From Streptomyces beijiangensis (GTDB lineage: Bacteria > Actinomycetota > Actinomycetes > Streptomycetales > Streptomycetaceae): a stretch of 34,289 nucleotides of DNA. Made by a program: the position numbers and the translations under genes. Positions within the stretch are counted from its first letter, which is position 1. The number at the start of each line of letters is the position of its first letter. The stretch lies in assembly GCF_017315755.1 (NCBI RefSeq), contig NZ_JAFLRJ010000074.1, forward strand, positions 1-34,289. Reading direction: 5' to 3'. Of the stretch, positions 15,126 through 23,563 are shown one piece after another. The notes below the pieces were generated by a model that made no database searches, was not told the origin of the DNA, and saw only the letters and a list, made by a program, of their open reading frames with translations.

Positions 15126-16613
15126 TCAGCCGGCGGAGCAGCCGCCCGTGGCCGCGGGCAGCGGCTCGGGCACCCCGATCTTCGGCAGACCGAGCATGAC
15201 GCCCGGTGCCTGCTGGGCCGGCGCCGCGGTGCGCCTCTCCCAGGCGTCGCCGGAGCGCGTATGGCGTACGGCGAGAGGCGCGCCCTCCGCGAGGAGGTGG
15301 TGCGGAGCCGCGTACGTGATCTCGACCGTGACGACGTCGCCGGGGCGTACGTCCTGCTCCGGCTTGCTGAAATGGACAAGGCGGTTGTCGGGTGCGCGGC
15401 CCGACAGACGGTGCGTGGCGCCGTCCTTGCGGCCCTCGCCCTCCGCGACCATGACGTCGACGGTGCGGCCGACCTGCGTCTTGTTCTCGTTCCAGGAGAT
15501 CTCCTCCTGGAGGACGGAGAGGCGCATGTAGCGCTCCTGTACGACCTCCTTGGGGATCTGCCCCTCCATGGTCGCCGCGGGCGTGCCCGGACGCTTGGAG
15601 TACTGGAAGGTGAAGGCGTTGGCGAAGCGCGCCTCGCGGACCGCGTGCATCGTCTGCTCGAAGTCCTCCTCGGTCTCGCCGGGGAAGCCCACGATGATGT
15701 CGGTGGAGATGGCGGCGTGCGGGATCGCTTCGCGCACCTTCTCGATGATCCCCAGGAAGCGGTCCTGGCGGTACGAGCGGCGCATCGCCTTCAGGATCGT
15801 GTCCGAACCCGACTGCATCGGCATATGGAGCTGCGGCATGACGTTCGGGGTCTCGGCCATCGCCGCGATCACGTCGTCGGTGAAGTCGCGCGGGTGCGGC
15901 GAGGTGAAGCGGACCCGCTCCAGGCCCTCGACCTTCCCGCAGGCGCGCAGCAGCTTGGAGAAGGCCTCGCGGTCGCCGATGTCGGACCCGTACGCGTTCA
16001 CGTTCTGGCCGAGCAGGGTGATCTCGCTGACGCCCTCGGAGACCAGCGCCTCGATCTCGGCGAGGATGTCGCCGGGGCGGCGGTCCTTCTCCTTGCCGCG
16101 CAGCGCGGGAACGATGCAGAAGGTGCAGGTGTTGTTGCAGCCGACGGAGATGGAGACCCAGGCCGCGTACGCGCTCTCGCGCCGCGTGGGCAGCGTCGAG
16201 GGGAACGCCTCCAGGGATTCGGCGATCTCGACCTGCGCCTCTTCCTGGATGCGGGCGCGCTCAAGCAGCACCGGCAGCTTGCCGATGTTGTGCGTACCGA
16301 AGACGACGTCGACCCAGGGCGCCCGGTCCACGATCGTGTCGCGGTCCTTCTGCGCGAGGCAGCCGCCGACGGCGATCTGCATGCCTGGCCGCTTGGTCTT
16401 CATCGGCGCAAGCCTGCCGAGATTGCCGTACAGCTTGTTGTCGGCGTTCTCCCGCACCGCGCAGGTGTTGAAAACGACGACATCGGCATCCCCGTCGGCG
16501 TCCTTGGGCGCGCGGACGTAACCGGCGCCCTCAAGGAGACCCGAGAGCCGCTCGGAGTCGTGGACGTTCATCTGGCACCCGTAGGTGCGCACCTCGTAGG
16601 TCTTCGCACTCAT
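15126..16613 (-). CDS. miaB: tRNA-2-methylthio-N6-dimethylallyladenosine synthase
   Basis: A 495-residue radical-SAM methylthiotransferase that converts i6A37 (made by MiaA) to ms2i6A37. Both iron-sulphur clusters are readable: the auxiliary cluster by Cys13, Cys51 and Cys85 in the N-terminal UPF0004 domain, and the SAM cluster by Cys159, Cys163 and Cys166 (CNNTCTFC). A TRAM domain (about 380-455) follows, then a Pro/Ala-rich tail. The frame reads open upstream to 16832, but the ATG at 16613 begins the conserved sequence. Its start is divergent from the TAXI gene with only 79 bp between them. Confidence 0.96.
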   Translation of the reverse strand: MSAKTYEVRTYGCQMNVHDSERLSGLLEGAGYVRAPKDADGDADVVVFNTCAVRENADNKLYGNLGRLAPMKTKRPGMQIAVGGCLAQKDRDTIVDRAPWVDVVFGTHNIGKLPVLLERARIQEEAQVEIAESLEAFPSTLPTRRESAYAAWVSISVGCNNTCTFCIVPALRGKEKDRRPGDILAEIEALVSEGVSEITLLGQNVNAYGSDIGDREAFSKLLRACGKVEGLERVRFTSPHPRDFTDDVIAAMAETPNVMPQLHMPMQSGSDTILKAMRRSYRQDRFLGIIEKVREAIPHAAISTDIIVGFPGETEEDFEQTMHAVREARFANAFTFQYSKRPGTPAATMEGQIPKEVVQERYMRLSVLQEEISWNENKTQVGRTVDVMVAEGEGRKDGATHRLSGRAPDNRLVHFSKPEQDVRPGDVVTVEITYAAPHHLLAEGAPLAVRHTRSGDAWERRTAAPAQQAPGVMLGLPKIGVPEPLPAATGGCSAG

Positions 16614-16692
16614 CTCGTACACCAGGGTACGGGGCGCCCGCCGCTCCGTACCCCCTGGTCCTTTCGGGGAACGAACTGGCAGGATCGCGCGC
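16614..16692. promoter_or_regulatory. short divergent promoter region, miaB / TAXI gene
   Basis: Only 79 bp separate the two starts. An imperfect inverted repeat, ACCAGGGTACGG (16621-16632) and CCGTACCCCCTGGT (16646-16659), occupies half of it, spaced by 13 bp, with two unpaired C in the right arm. It could be an operator or an RNA hairpin in the miaB leader. No clear -10/-35 pair is visible. Confidence 0.45.
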
Positions 16693-17688
16693 ATGTTCCA
16701 GGCACTCACCCGCATCGGCAGGCGCCGCGCCCTGCAGGGCTCCGCAGCCGCCCTCGTGGTCCTCGGGCTGCTGATGTGGTGGCTGATGCCTTTCGGCTCG
16801 TCCTCCCCCAGCGGCCGTCTCAGTTTCAGCACCGGTGTGCCGACCGGGGTCTACCAGACGTACGGCACCATGCTGCGCGAAGCGCTCGCCCAGGATCTGC
16901 CGAACGTCAAGGTCAGCCTGCAGACCAGCCAGGGCTCGCAGCAGAACATCTCGCGGGTGGCGGCGGGCACGGCGGACTTCGCCGTCGCCACCGCCGACGC
17001 CGTCGACGACTACGTCCGTAACGGCAAGCCGGGTGCGGACCGGCTGCGCGGCTGCGCACGGCTGTACGACGACTACATACAGCTCGTCGTGGCGGACAGT
17101 TCGAAGGTGCGCCGAACCTCTGAACTGCGGAAACTGCGCGTGGCTGTGGGGCAGGACGGCTCGGGTGTACGCCTGATCGCCGAGCGGATGCTGCGGGCCG
17201 CAGGCGTCGATCCGCAGAAGGACATCACCCCGGTGAAGGCCGGGATCGACACCGCGCCGCGGCTGCTGGAGGAGGGGAAGATCGATGCCTTCTTCTGGTC
17301 GGGCGGGCTGCCCACCAACGCGGTTCGCCTGCTGACCGAGCGCTTTCCGGTACGGCTGGTTCCGCTCGACGACCTGGTGGCGCCGCTGCACCGGGGCGGG
17401 GAGCCCACGCGCTACTACCGGTCGGCCGTGATGCCCGCCGACGCCTACCCCGCGGCGCGCAACCAGGGCTCCGTGCCGACGCTCGCCGTGGCGAACATCC
17501 TGATCACCGCCGACCGCACGGATGTACGGCTGACCGAGGACTTCACCCGCACCGTGATACGCAGCCGGGACACCATCGGCCGCCAGGTGCACGCCGCGCA
17601 GCTGGTGGACGTACGCACCGCGATCTATACCGATCCGCTGCCGCTGCACGAAGGGGCCCGGCGCTACTACCGGTCGGTGAAGCCCTAG
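16693..17688 (+). CDS. TAXI-family solute-binding protein, membrane-anchored
   Basis: A 331-residue periplasmic-binding-like protein of the TRAP-associated extracytoplasmic immunogenic (TAXI) group, usually the substrate receptor of TRAP transporters. It has one N-terminal hydrophobic anchor (about residues 17-34, [12 protein letters not shown]) with no cleavage or lipobox motif, then the typical start [20 protein letters not shown], the [21 protein letters not shown] segment, and an [13 protein letters not shown] hinge region. An AGGA site precedes the ATG by 9 nt. No TRAP permease (DctQM-type) is in the window. Downstream and convergent lies a histidine kinase/response regulator pair, so the protein may serve sensing instead of transport. 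Confidence 0.88.
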   Translation: MFQALTRIGRRRALQGSAAALVVLGLLMWWLMPFGSSSPSGRLSFSTGVPTGVYQTYGTMLREALAQDLPNVKVSLQTSQGSQQNISRVAAGTADFAVATADAVDDYVRNGKPGADRLRGCARLYDDYIQLVVADSSKVRRTSELRKLRVAVGQDGSGVRLIAERMLRAAGVDPQKDITPVKAGIDTAPRLLEEGKIDAFFWSGGLPTNAVRLLTERFPVRLVPLDDLVAPLHRGGEPTRYYRSAVMPADAYPAARNQGSVPTLAVANILITADRTDVRLTEDFTRTVIRSRDTIGRQVHAAQLVDVRTAIYTDPLPLHEGARRYYRSVKP

Positions 17689-17704
17689 CCCTAGGGCTTC
17701 ACCG
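17675..17704. terminator. bidirectional terminator between TAXI gene and histidine kinase
   Basis: CGGTGAAGCCCTAG (17675-17688) and CTAGGGCTTCACCG (17691-17704) form a perfect 14-bp inverted repeat with two central bases. The left arm includes the last codons and TAG stop of the TAXI gene. The histidine kinase stop is at 17708-17710, so both convergent genes end within this structure. Confidence 0.85.
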
Positions 17705-17707
17705 CAC

Positions 17708-19099
17708 CTAGGAGGGCGCGCTGCGCGGCACCGTCACGGTCACGCGCAGCCCGTGCGGAGTGTTCTTCCCGTACGAGATGGAACCGCCGCCCGCGGCGAG
17801 CAGGGCCCGTGAGATCGACAGGCCCAGGCCCGAGCCCTTGATGTTCTGGTGGCGGTTCGAGCGCCAGAAGCGGTCGCCGATCCTGGCCAGTTCGTCCTCG
17901 GTCAGGCCGGGGCCCTCGTCGGAGACGGTGATCGTGGAGGCGGAGCCGTCGGCGGCGACGGTGACCTTGACCTCCCCGCCGCCGGGGGTGAATTTCAGGG
18001 CGTTGTCGATCACCGCGTCCAGGGCGCTGGACAGCGCGATCGGGTCCGCCCAGGCGGTGACGGCCGCGGCGCCGTCCTCGGTGATCCGTACCCCCTTGTC
18101 GACCGCGAGCGGGCGCCAGGCGGCGACTCGCTCGCCCGTCAGCGCGCCGATGTCGGTGAGCCGTATCTCCGCACCGGCGTGCTCGGCCAGCGCCAGGCCC
18201 AGCAGGTCGTCGAGGACCTGGGCGAGGCGCTTGCCCTCGGTGCGCACCGAGGCGATCTCCTCGTTGCCCTCGGGGAGTTCGAGCGCGAGGAGTTCGATCC
18301 GGAGCAGCAGCGCCGCCAGGGGGTTGCGGAGCTGGTGCGAGGCGTCGGCGACGAAGGCTCGCTGCTGCTCCAGTACGGCCTCGACGTTGTCCGCCATCTC
18401 GTTGAACGACCGGGCCAGCCTCCGGAGTTCCGGCGGACCGCCACCGGGTGCGACGCGTGAGTTCATCCGCCCGGTCGCTATGCCGTGGGTCGCCGCGTCC
18501 AGGATCCGTACGGGAAGGAGCACCCAGCCCGTCAGCCGGAAGGCCGCGCCGACCGCCACCAGCATCGCCGCGACCAGCCCCCCGCCGATCAGCAGCCAGC
18601 CGTGCAGGATCCTCGAACGCATCTCCCCCGTCGGCGAGTCGGTCATCACGACCGCGATCACATCGCCGTTCCTGACGACCGGGGACGCGACCACCAGGCG
18701 CCCGCGCTGCCAGGGCCACACCTGGGAGGGATCGTGACTGCGACGACTGGCGAGCGCCTCCTGGAAGGCCTGGCGTCCCTCGCCCTCGCCGGGAACCCCC
18801 CAGTCCGTCGGCGCGTTGGTCAGGGCAACACCGTCACGGCTGAAGACCCCGGCCCTGATCCCGTACACCTTCTGATAGCGGACGAGTTCGTCCTGGAGCC
18901 TGGCGCGCCGTTCCGCCTCGACGGCCGGTACCTCCGTGACGAACTGCGCCTCGGCGGCGATGCGCGCCGTGTCGTCGATCCGGTCGACGACCACTTTCTG
19001 CTGCTGCGCGGCGGCCACGCTGACGGCGAGCGGGAAGCCGAGCGCGAGCAGCACGCCTGCCATGAGGACGATGAGCAGCGGGAGGAGACGGGTGCGCAC
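17708..19099 (-). CDS. membrane sensor histidine kinase
   Basis: A 463-residue kinase. A first membrane segment (about 5-30) and a second (about 167-190) bracket an extracellular sensor of some 135 residues; HAMP follows (about 190-245). The HisKA H-box is FVADASHQLRNP with His255, the N-box has Asn366 (DNALKF), and the ATPase G boxes are DEGPGL and GSGLGLS. The layout resembles TctE/PrrB-type kinases. The GTG start at 19099 lies 6 bp after the TAA of the response regulator, so the two are co-transcribed. As I recall, this is the position of the S. coelicolor SCO5784/SCO5785 system, linked to secondary-metabolism timing; the signal is unknown. Confidence 0.93.
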   Translation of the reverse strand: MRTRLLPLLIVLMAGVLLALGFPLAVSVAAAQQQKVVVDRIDDTARIAAEAQFVTEVPAVEAERRARLQDELVRYQKVYGIRAGVFSRDGVALTNAPTDWGVPGEGEGRQAFQEALASRRSHDPSQVWPWQRGRLVVASPVVRNGDVIAVVMTDSPTGEMRSRILHGWLLIGGGLVAAMLVAVGAAFRLTGWVLLPVRILDAATHGIATGRMNSRVAPGGGPPELRRLARSFNEMADNVEAVLEQQRAFVADASHQLRNPLAALLLRIELLALELPEGNEEIASVRTEGKRLAQVLDDLLGLALAEHAGAEIRLTDIGALTGERVAAWRPLAVDKGVRITEDGAAAVTAWADPIALSSALDAVIDNALKFTPGGGEVKVTVAADGSASTITVSDEGPGLTEDELARIGDRFWRSNRHQNIKGSGLGLSISRALLAAGGGSISYGKNTPHGLRVTVTVPRSAPS

Positions 19100-19105
19100 C
19101 GGGAG

Positions 19106-19816
19106 TTACGTACCTTGGGGTGTGGCGGGGGCGGCCGGGGCGACGAGCCGGTAGCCGACGCCGCGCACGGTCTCGATCAGTGCGGGCATGCGCAGCTTGG
19201 AGCGCAGGGACGCCACGTGCACCTCGAGCGTGCGTCCGGTCCCCTCCCAGCTGGTGCGCCACACCTCACTGATGATCTGCTCCCTGCGGAAGACGACCCC
19301 GGGCCGCTGGGCGAGCAGCGCGAGCAGGTCGAACTCCTTGCGGGTGAGCTGGACTTCGCTGCCTTCGACACTGACCCTGCGGGTGGGCAGCTCGATCTGC
19401 ACGGGCCCGAGCCACAGTTCACTGTCGCCCCGACCGGCGCCACCGGCCGGCGGCGGACGGCGGATGACCGCGTGGATCCGGGCGATCAGCTCCCCGGTGT
19501 CATACGGCTTCACCACATAGTCGTCGGCGCCCAGGTTGAGGCCGTGGATACGGGAGCGGACGTCGGCCCGCGCGGTCACCATGATCACCGGGATCGAGGA
19601 GCGCTTGCGGATCTTGCCGCAGACCTCGTAGCCGTCCTGGTCAGGAAGGCCCAGGTCGAGCAGGATGACGCCGAAAGGCTCGTGCGCGGCCGGCAGCAGC
19701 GCCTGCAGCGCCTCTTCGCCGCTGCGCGCGTGCACCACCTTGAAGCCGTGCTTCGCGAGGATCGCGGAGAGGGCCGCGGCGACGTGGTCGTCGTCCTCGA
19801 CAAGCAGCAGTCTCAT
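19106..19816 (-). CDS. OmpR/PhoB-family response regulator
   Basis: A 236-residue regulator: receiver domain with the acidic pair Asp8/Asp9, phospho-acceptor Asp54 (LLDLGLP), Thr81 and Lys103 (VVKPYD), a linker rich in Pro/Gly, and a C-terminal winged helix (LTRKEFDLLALLA, then VWRTSWEGTGRTLEVHVASLRSKL). The ATG at 19816 has a GGAAGGGGG ribosome-binding site. It is the first gene of the two-component operon, divergent from gluA across a 257-bp region that holds a candidate operator. Targets are unknown; autoregulation and the nearby TAXI gene are natural candidates. Confidence 0.95.
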   Translation of the reverse strand: MRLLLVEDDDHVAAALSAILAKHGFKVVHARSGEEALQALLPAAHEPFGVILLDLGLPDQDGYEVCGKIRKRSSIPVIMVTARADVRSRIHGLNLGADDYVVKPYDTGELIARIHAVIRRPPPAGGAGRGDSELWLGPVQIELPTRRVSVEGSEVQLTRKEFDLLALLAQRPGVVFRREQIISEVWRTSWEGTGRTLEVHVASLRSKLRMPALIETVRGVGYRLVAPAAPATPQGT

Positions 19817-20073
19817 GGTCCCCCTTCCGTCGCACTCCGGTCACACTCCATACCTACTCACGCATCCACGCCGATGGACGCCCGGCCAGTCAAGGGACAT
19901 CCCCCTGAGTACCGGTTCCGTTATGCAGCCGGTACGCCGCTGCCTGCCTTCTTCACCCGCAGTGGCCGCAAGTAACCGGATCGTGATGCTCAATTTCCCC
20001 TCAGATGTAATGACGCTGGTGGCAGGCTGTCACTAAGGTCCTCGCAACCGACAGAGGACGGAGCAACAAGCCG
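19817..20073. promoter_or_regulatory. divergent region, response regulator / gluA
   Basis: This 257-bp gap serves the two-component operon (minus) and gluABCD (plus). GTACCGG (19909-19915) and CCGGTAC (19929-19935) make a perfect 7-bp inverted repeat with 13 bp between, a candidate operator for the response regulator. Near gluA, ATGACG (20010-20015), an 18-bp spacer and TAAGGT (20034-20039) resemble a HrdB-type promoter about 35 bp before the ATG. Confidence 0.5.
20010..20039 (+). promoter_or_regulatory. candidate gluA promoter
   Basis: ATGACG at 20010-20015 (4 of 6 matches to TTGACA) and TAAGGT at 20034-20039 (fits TAnnnT) are spaced 18 bp. Transcription would start near 20046, giving a leader of about 28 nt before the gluA ATG. 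Confidence 0.4.
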
Positions 20074-20850
20074 ATGAGCGGAGTGTCAGTGACCAAGGAC
20101 GCCCAGCCGGTGGCGGACGACCTGGTCGTACTGAGCAACGTCAACAAGCACTTCGGCGCGCTGCATGTGCTCCAGGACATCGATCTGACCATCGCCCGTG
20201 GCGAGGTCGTGGTCGTGATCGGACCCTCCGGGTCCGGCAAGTCCACACTGTGCCGCACCATCAACCGCCTGGAGACAGTCGACTCGGGCGCCATCTCGAT
20301 CGACGGAAAGCCGCTGCCCCAGGAGGGCAGGGAGCTGGCCCGGCTGCGCGCCGACGTCGGCATGGTCTTCCAGTCGTTCAACCTCTTCGCACACAAGACG
20401 GTCCTGCAGAACGTCATGCTGGGCCAGGTCAAGGTGCGCAAGACCGAGAAGAAGGCCGCCGAGACCAAGGCCCGGGCGCTGCTCGACCGGGTGGGTGTCG
20501 GCTCGCAGGCGGACAAGTACCCGGCACAGCTCTCCGGCGGTCAGCAGCAACGCGTGGCGATCGCGCGGGCGTTGGCGATGGACCCCAAGGTCATGCTCTT
20601 CGACGAGCCCACTTCGGCGCTCGACCCTGAGATGATCAACGAGGTTCTGGAGGTCATGCAACAGCTGGCACGCGACGGTATGACGATGGTCGTCGTCACC
20701 CACGAGATGGGTTTCGCACGCTCCGCCGCCAACCGGGTCGTCTTCATGGCCGACGGAAAGATCGTCGAAGAAGCCGTGCCCGACCAGTTCTTCAGCAACC
20801 CGCGCAGTGACCGGGCCAAGGACTTCTTGTCGAAGATCCTGCACCACTGA
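20074..20850 (+). CDS. gluA: glutamate ABC transporter ATP-binding protein
   Basis: A 258-residue polar-amino-acid ABC ATPase. Walker A is GPSGSGKST at residues 50-58, the Q-loop is in [10 protein letters not shown], the signature is LSGGQQQR, Walker B is [14 protein letters not shown], and the H-loop is VTHEMGFA. With GluB, GluC and GluD it forms a glutamate importer known from Corynebacterium and Streptomyces. The first 15 residues before [11 protein letters not shown] are an extension; a GTG four codons in is an alternative start. The ATG has a GGAG-containing leader. gluB follows after 40 bp. Confidence 0.95.
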   Translation: MSGVSVTKDAQPVADDLVVLSNVNKHFGALHVLQDIDLTIARGEVVVVIGPSGSGKSTLCRTINRLETVDSGAISIDGKPLPQEGRELARLRADVGMVFQSFNLFAHKTVLQNVMLGQVKVRKTEKKAAETKARALLDRVGVGSQADKYPAQLSGGQQQRVAIARALAMDPKVMLFDEPTSALDPEMINEVLEVMQQLARDGMTMVVVTHEMGFARSAANRVVFMADGKIVEEAVPDQFFSNPRSDRAKDFLSKILHH

Positions 20851-20890
20851 CGCCCGAAGCCAACGTCCGTCAATACAAGGGATGTTCACC

Positions 20891-21808
20891 ATGAAGTTCC
20901 GTAAGTCCGCCGCCATCGCGGCGATCTCCGTGCTCGCGCTGACCACCGCCGCGTGCGGTGGCAAGTCCGGTTCCGCCGGCGACAAGCAGTCCGCCCAGCC
21001 GGGCGCCTCAGGCGCGCCCGTCCTGCCGACGTACACCGTCGCAAAGGACGTCACCCTCGACTCCGCGACCCTCAAGGCCGCCAAGAAGCGCGGCAAGCTG
21101 GTCATCGGCGCCAAGGCCGACCAGCCGTACCTCGGCTTCGAGGACCAGTCGACCAAGGTGCGCACGGGCTTCGACATCGAGATCGCCACGATGCTCGCCG
21201 CCGATCTGGGCTTCTCGAAGGACCAGATCGAGTGGAAGACGGTCGACTCCGGGGTGCGTGAGACCGCCATCTCCGGTGGTCAGGTCGACATCTACGCCGG
21301 TACGTACACGATCAACGACAAGCGCAAGAAGCTCGTCGGCTTCGCGGGGCCGTACTACAAGGCCGGTGCCGACCTTCTGATCCGCAAGGACGAGAAGGGC
21401 ATCACCAAGGACACCCTCAAGGGCAAGACGGTCTGCTCGATCGTCGGTTCCACGCCGCTCGAGGAGATCAAGAAGCCGCAGTACCAGGCGAAGACCGTCT
21501 CGCTCGCCAAGTACTCGGACTGTGTCCAGCAGCTGCTGACCCAGCAGGTCGACGCGGTCACCACCGACGACGCGATCCTCAAGGGTTACGCGGCGAAGAA
21601 CCCGACCAAGCTCGAGGTCGTCGGCCAGCCGTTCACCGAGGAGCCGTACGGCATCGGCATGAACAAGGACGACAAGGCGCTGCGCGACTTCCTCGACGCC
21701 GCGCTGACCAAGCACGAGCAGGACGGCACCTACAAGAAGATCTACGACGCGACCCTCGGTCTCTCGGGTTCGCCGTACGTCGCGCCGCCCGCCCCCGTGA
21801 AGTACTGA
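20891..21808 (+). CDS. gluB: glutamate-binding lipoprotein
   Basis: A 305-residue family 3 solute-binding protein. The signal peptide ends in TTAACGG with Cys22 as the likely lipidated residue, followed by a flexible Ser/Gly/Ala linker. The mature part has the usual two-lobe landmarks: RGKLVIGAKADQPYLGF, TGFDIEIATMLAADLG, and WKTVDSGVRETAISGGQVDIYAGTY. It captures glutamate outside the cell and hands it to GluCD. The ATG at 20891 has AAGGG 10 nt upstream; an in-frame ATG at 20882 would be too close to that site. A strong hairpin follows the gene before gluC, consistent with the binding protein being made in excess. Confidence 0.95.
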   Translation: MKFRKSAAIAAISVLALTTAACGGKSGSAGDKQSAQPGASGAPVLPTYTVAKDVTLDSATLKAAKKRGKLVIGAKADQPYLGFEDQSTKVRTGFDIEIATMLAADLGFSKDQIEWKTVDSGVRETAISGGQVDIYAGTYTINDKRKKLVGFAGPYYKAGADLLIRKDEKGITKDTLKGKTVCSIVGSTPLEEIKKPQYQAKTVSLAKYSDCVQQLLTQQVDAVTTDDAILKGYAAKNPTKLEVVGQPFTEEPYGIGMNKDDKALRDFLDAALTKHEQDGTYKKIYDATLGLSGSPYVAPPAPVKY

Positions 21809-21833
21809 TCACAGCTCTTCACCTCTTCGCCGA

Positions 21834-21861
21834 AGCGCCCCGTACACCGTTACGGGGCGCT
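21834..21861 (+). promoter_or_regulatory. intra-operon hairpin between gluB and gluC
   Basis: AGCGCCCCGTA (21834-21844), a 6-nt loop and TACGGGGCGCT (21851-21861) form a perfect 11-bp stem in the 97-bp gluB-gluC gap. In binding-protein operons such structures act as partial terminators or 3' end protectors, raising the ratio of binding protein to permease. Confidence 0.8.
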
Positions 21862-21905
21862 CCGTCCCCTGTCTTCCAGCAGCTGCCCGCCGACGCGGAG
21901 ACCTC

Positions 21906-22553
21906 ATGAACGTACTGCTCGACAACTTTTCGGATTTCCGCGCCGGCTTCATAGGCACCCTGTCGATCACCGCCATCAGCACTGTCATAGCCCTGGTGCT
22001 CGGCGTGATCATCGCCGGTTTCCGGGTCTCCCCGGTGCCCCCTCTGCGGTTCTTCGGCACGGCCTGGGTGACGCTCCTGCGCAACACGCCGCTGACGCTG
22101 CTCTTCCTGGTCGCCACCTTCGTCGTCCCGCTGGTGTTCTTCCCGGGCATGAGCGCCTATGTGCTCGCCTCGCTCGCGCTGGGCCTCTACACCTCCTCGT
22201 TCGTCTGCGAGGCCATCAGGTCCGGTATCAGCACGGTCCCGCTGGGACAGGCCGAGGCCGCCCGCTCGCTCGGGATGTCGTTCTCCCAGACCCTGCGCCT
22301 GATCGTGCTGCCGCAGGCCACCCGGACCGTCATCCCGCCGCTGAGCAGCATCATCATCGCGCTCACCAAGAACTCGGCGATCGCAGGCGCGTTCAGCGTC
22401 ACCGAGCTCTTCGGCTGGCAGAAGGCGCTCAGCGACCAGGGTTACGCGATCGTCCCGATCTTCCTCTGGGTCGCGCTCGGCTATCTGGTCATCACCTTCG
22501 CCATCAGCGGCGTCTTCCGTCTTCTTGAGCGCCGCCTGGAGGTCGCCCGATGA
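21906..22553 (+). CDS. gluC: glutamate ABC transporter permease
   Basis: A 215-residue HisM/GlnP-type permease with about five membrane helices. The ATPase-contact EAA loop reads EAARSLGMSFSQTLRLIVLPQA. The ATG at 21906 follows GGAG by 5 nt. Its last four bases overlap the gluD start (ATGA at 22550), implying translational coupling and equal synthesis of the two permease subunits. Confidence 0.94.
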   Translation: MNVLLDNFSDFRAGFIGTLSITAISTVIALVLGVIIAGFRVSPVPPLRFFGTAWVTLLRNTPLTLLFLVATFVVPLVFFPGMSAYVLASLALGLYTSSFVCEAIRSGISTVPLGQAEAARSLGMSFSQTLRLIVLPQATRTVIPPLSSIIIALTKNSAIAGAFSVTELFGWQKALSDQGYAIVPIFLWVALGYLVITFAISGVFRLLERRLEVAR

Positions 22554-23407
22554 GTGCCAGCGTTCTCTACGACGCCCCCGGTCCCAAGGCCGTCGTACGC
22601 AACCGGATATACACCGTCGTCGGCTCCGTCGCCGTCGTCGCGCTGATCGTCTTCGCCGTCCTGCGGCTGAAGGACAAGGGCCAGCTCGAAAGCGCGATGT
22701 GGGACATCTTCAACTACTCCGGCATCCGTCAGAACATCGTGGACGCCATCGTCGCCACCCTGAAGGCCTTCGGGCTCGCCGCGGTCGGCTCGCTGGTCCT
22801 CGGTGTGGTCCTGGTCGTCGGCCGGCTCTCCGACCACCGGCCCGTCCGCTGGGTGGCCGCCACCTTCATCGAGCTGTTCCGCTCCATCCCGCTGCTGATC
22901 ACCATCTACGCGATCTGGGTGGGCTTCCTCCCCAACGACTCGATGTGGGCGCTGGCGATCGGACTTTCGGTCTACAACGGCTGTGTCCAGGCCGAGGTGC
23001 TGCGGGCCGGCATCAACTCCGTACCGGCGGGTCAGCGTGAGGCCGCGTACGCCCTCGGCCTGAGCAAGACGCAGGTCATGATGAGCGTCCTGATGCCTCA
23101 GGCGGTCCGCGCGATGCTGCCGACGATCATCAGCCAGCTGGTGGTCACGCTCAAGGACACCTCGCTCGGCTACATCATCCTGTACCCGGAGCTGCTGCAG
23201 ACGGCGCGGCTGATCGCGAGCAACACCCAGGTCAACGGTGACTATCCGTACGTCCCGACGATCATCGTGATCGGCACCATCTATGTGTCGATGTGTCTGC
23301 TGCTCGCCGGGCTCGCCACCTGGATCGAGAAGCGCGGGCGGCGCGCCAAGACCGGCATCGACGTGGCTCCGGCCGCGCCTCCGGCGCCCACCGACCTCAG
23401 CGCCTGA
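22550..23407 (+). CDS. gluD: glutamate ABC transporter permease
   Basis: A 285-residue permease, longer than GluC because of an N-terminal extension with its own membrane helix (YTVVGSVAVVALIVFAVL) and a hydrophilic tail. The EAA loop reads EAAYALGLSKTQVMMSVLMPQA. It overlaps gluC by four bases and ends the operon; a perfect palindrome 23 bp past the stop is its terminator. Confidence 0.94.
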   Translation: MSASVLYDAPGPKAVVRNRIYTVVGSVAVVALIVFAVLRLKDKGQLESAMWDIFNYSGIRQNIVDAIVATLKAFGLAAVGSLVLGVVLVVGRLSDHRPVRWVAATFIELFRSIPLLITIYAIWVGFLPNDSMWALAIGLSVYNGCVQAEVLRAGINSVPAGQREAAYALGLSKTQVMMSVLMPQAVRAMLPTIISQLVVTLKDTSLGYIILYPELLQTARLIASNTQVNGDYPYVPTIIVIGTIYVSMCLLLAGLATWIEKRGRRAKTGIDVAPAAPPAPTDLSA

Positions 23408-23429
23408 CGGGGCGCCTGACGGGATGTGA

Positions 23430-23453
23430 GGCAGCGGCGCGCGCGCCGCTGCC
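23430..23453 (+). terminator. terminator of the glu operon
   Basis: A perfect 24-bp palindrome, GGCAGCGGCGCG and its complement, lies 22 bp after the gluD stop. A 12-bp direct repeat (CGCCTGACGGGG / CGCCTGACGGGA, 23401-23424) covers the gluD stop itself. Confidence 0.8.
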
Positions 23454-23563
23454 CGGTGTCACTTGACGGGGGCACCCGCAGTGGGTTGCATACGTTCTGT
23501 GATCGTGCACCGGGCCGTACCAGCCAGTCCCCGCATCTCCGCACCAGCCGGAGGAGCAGCGCC

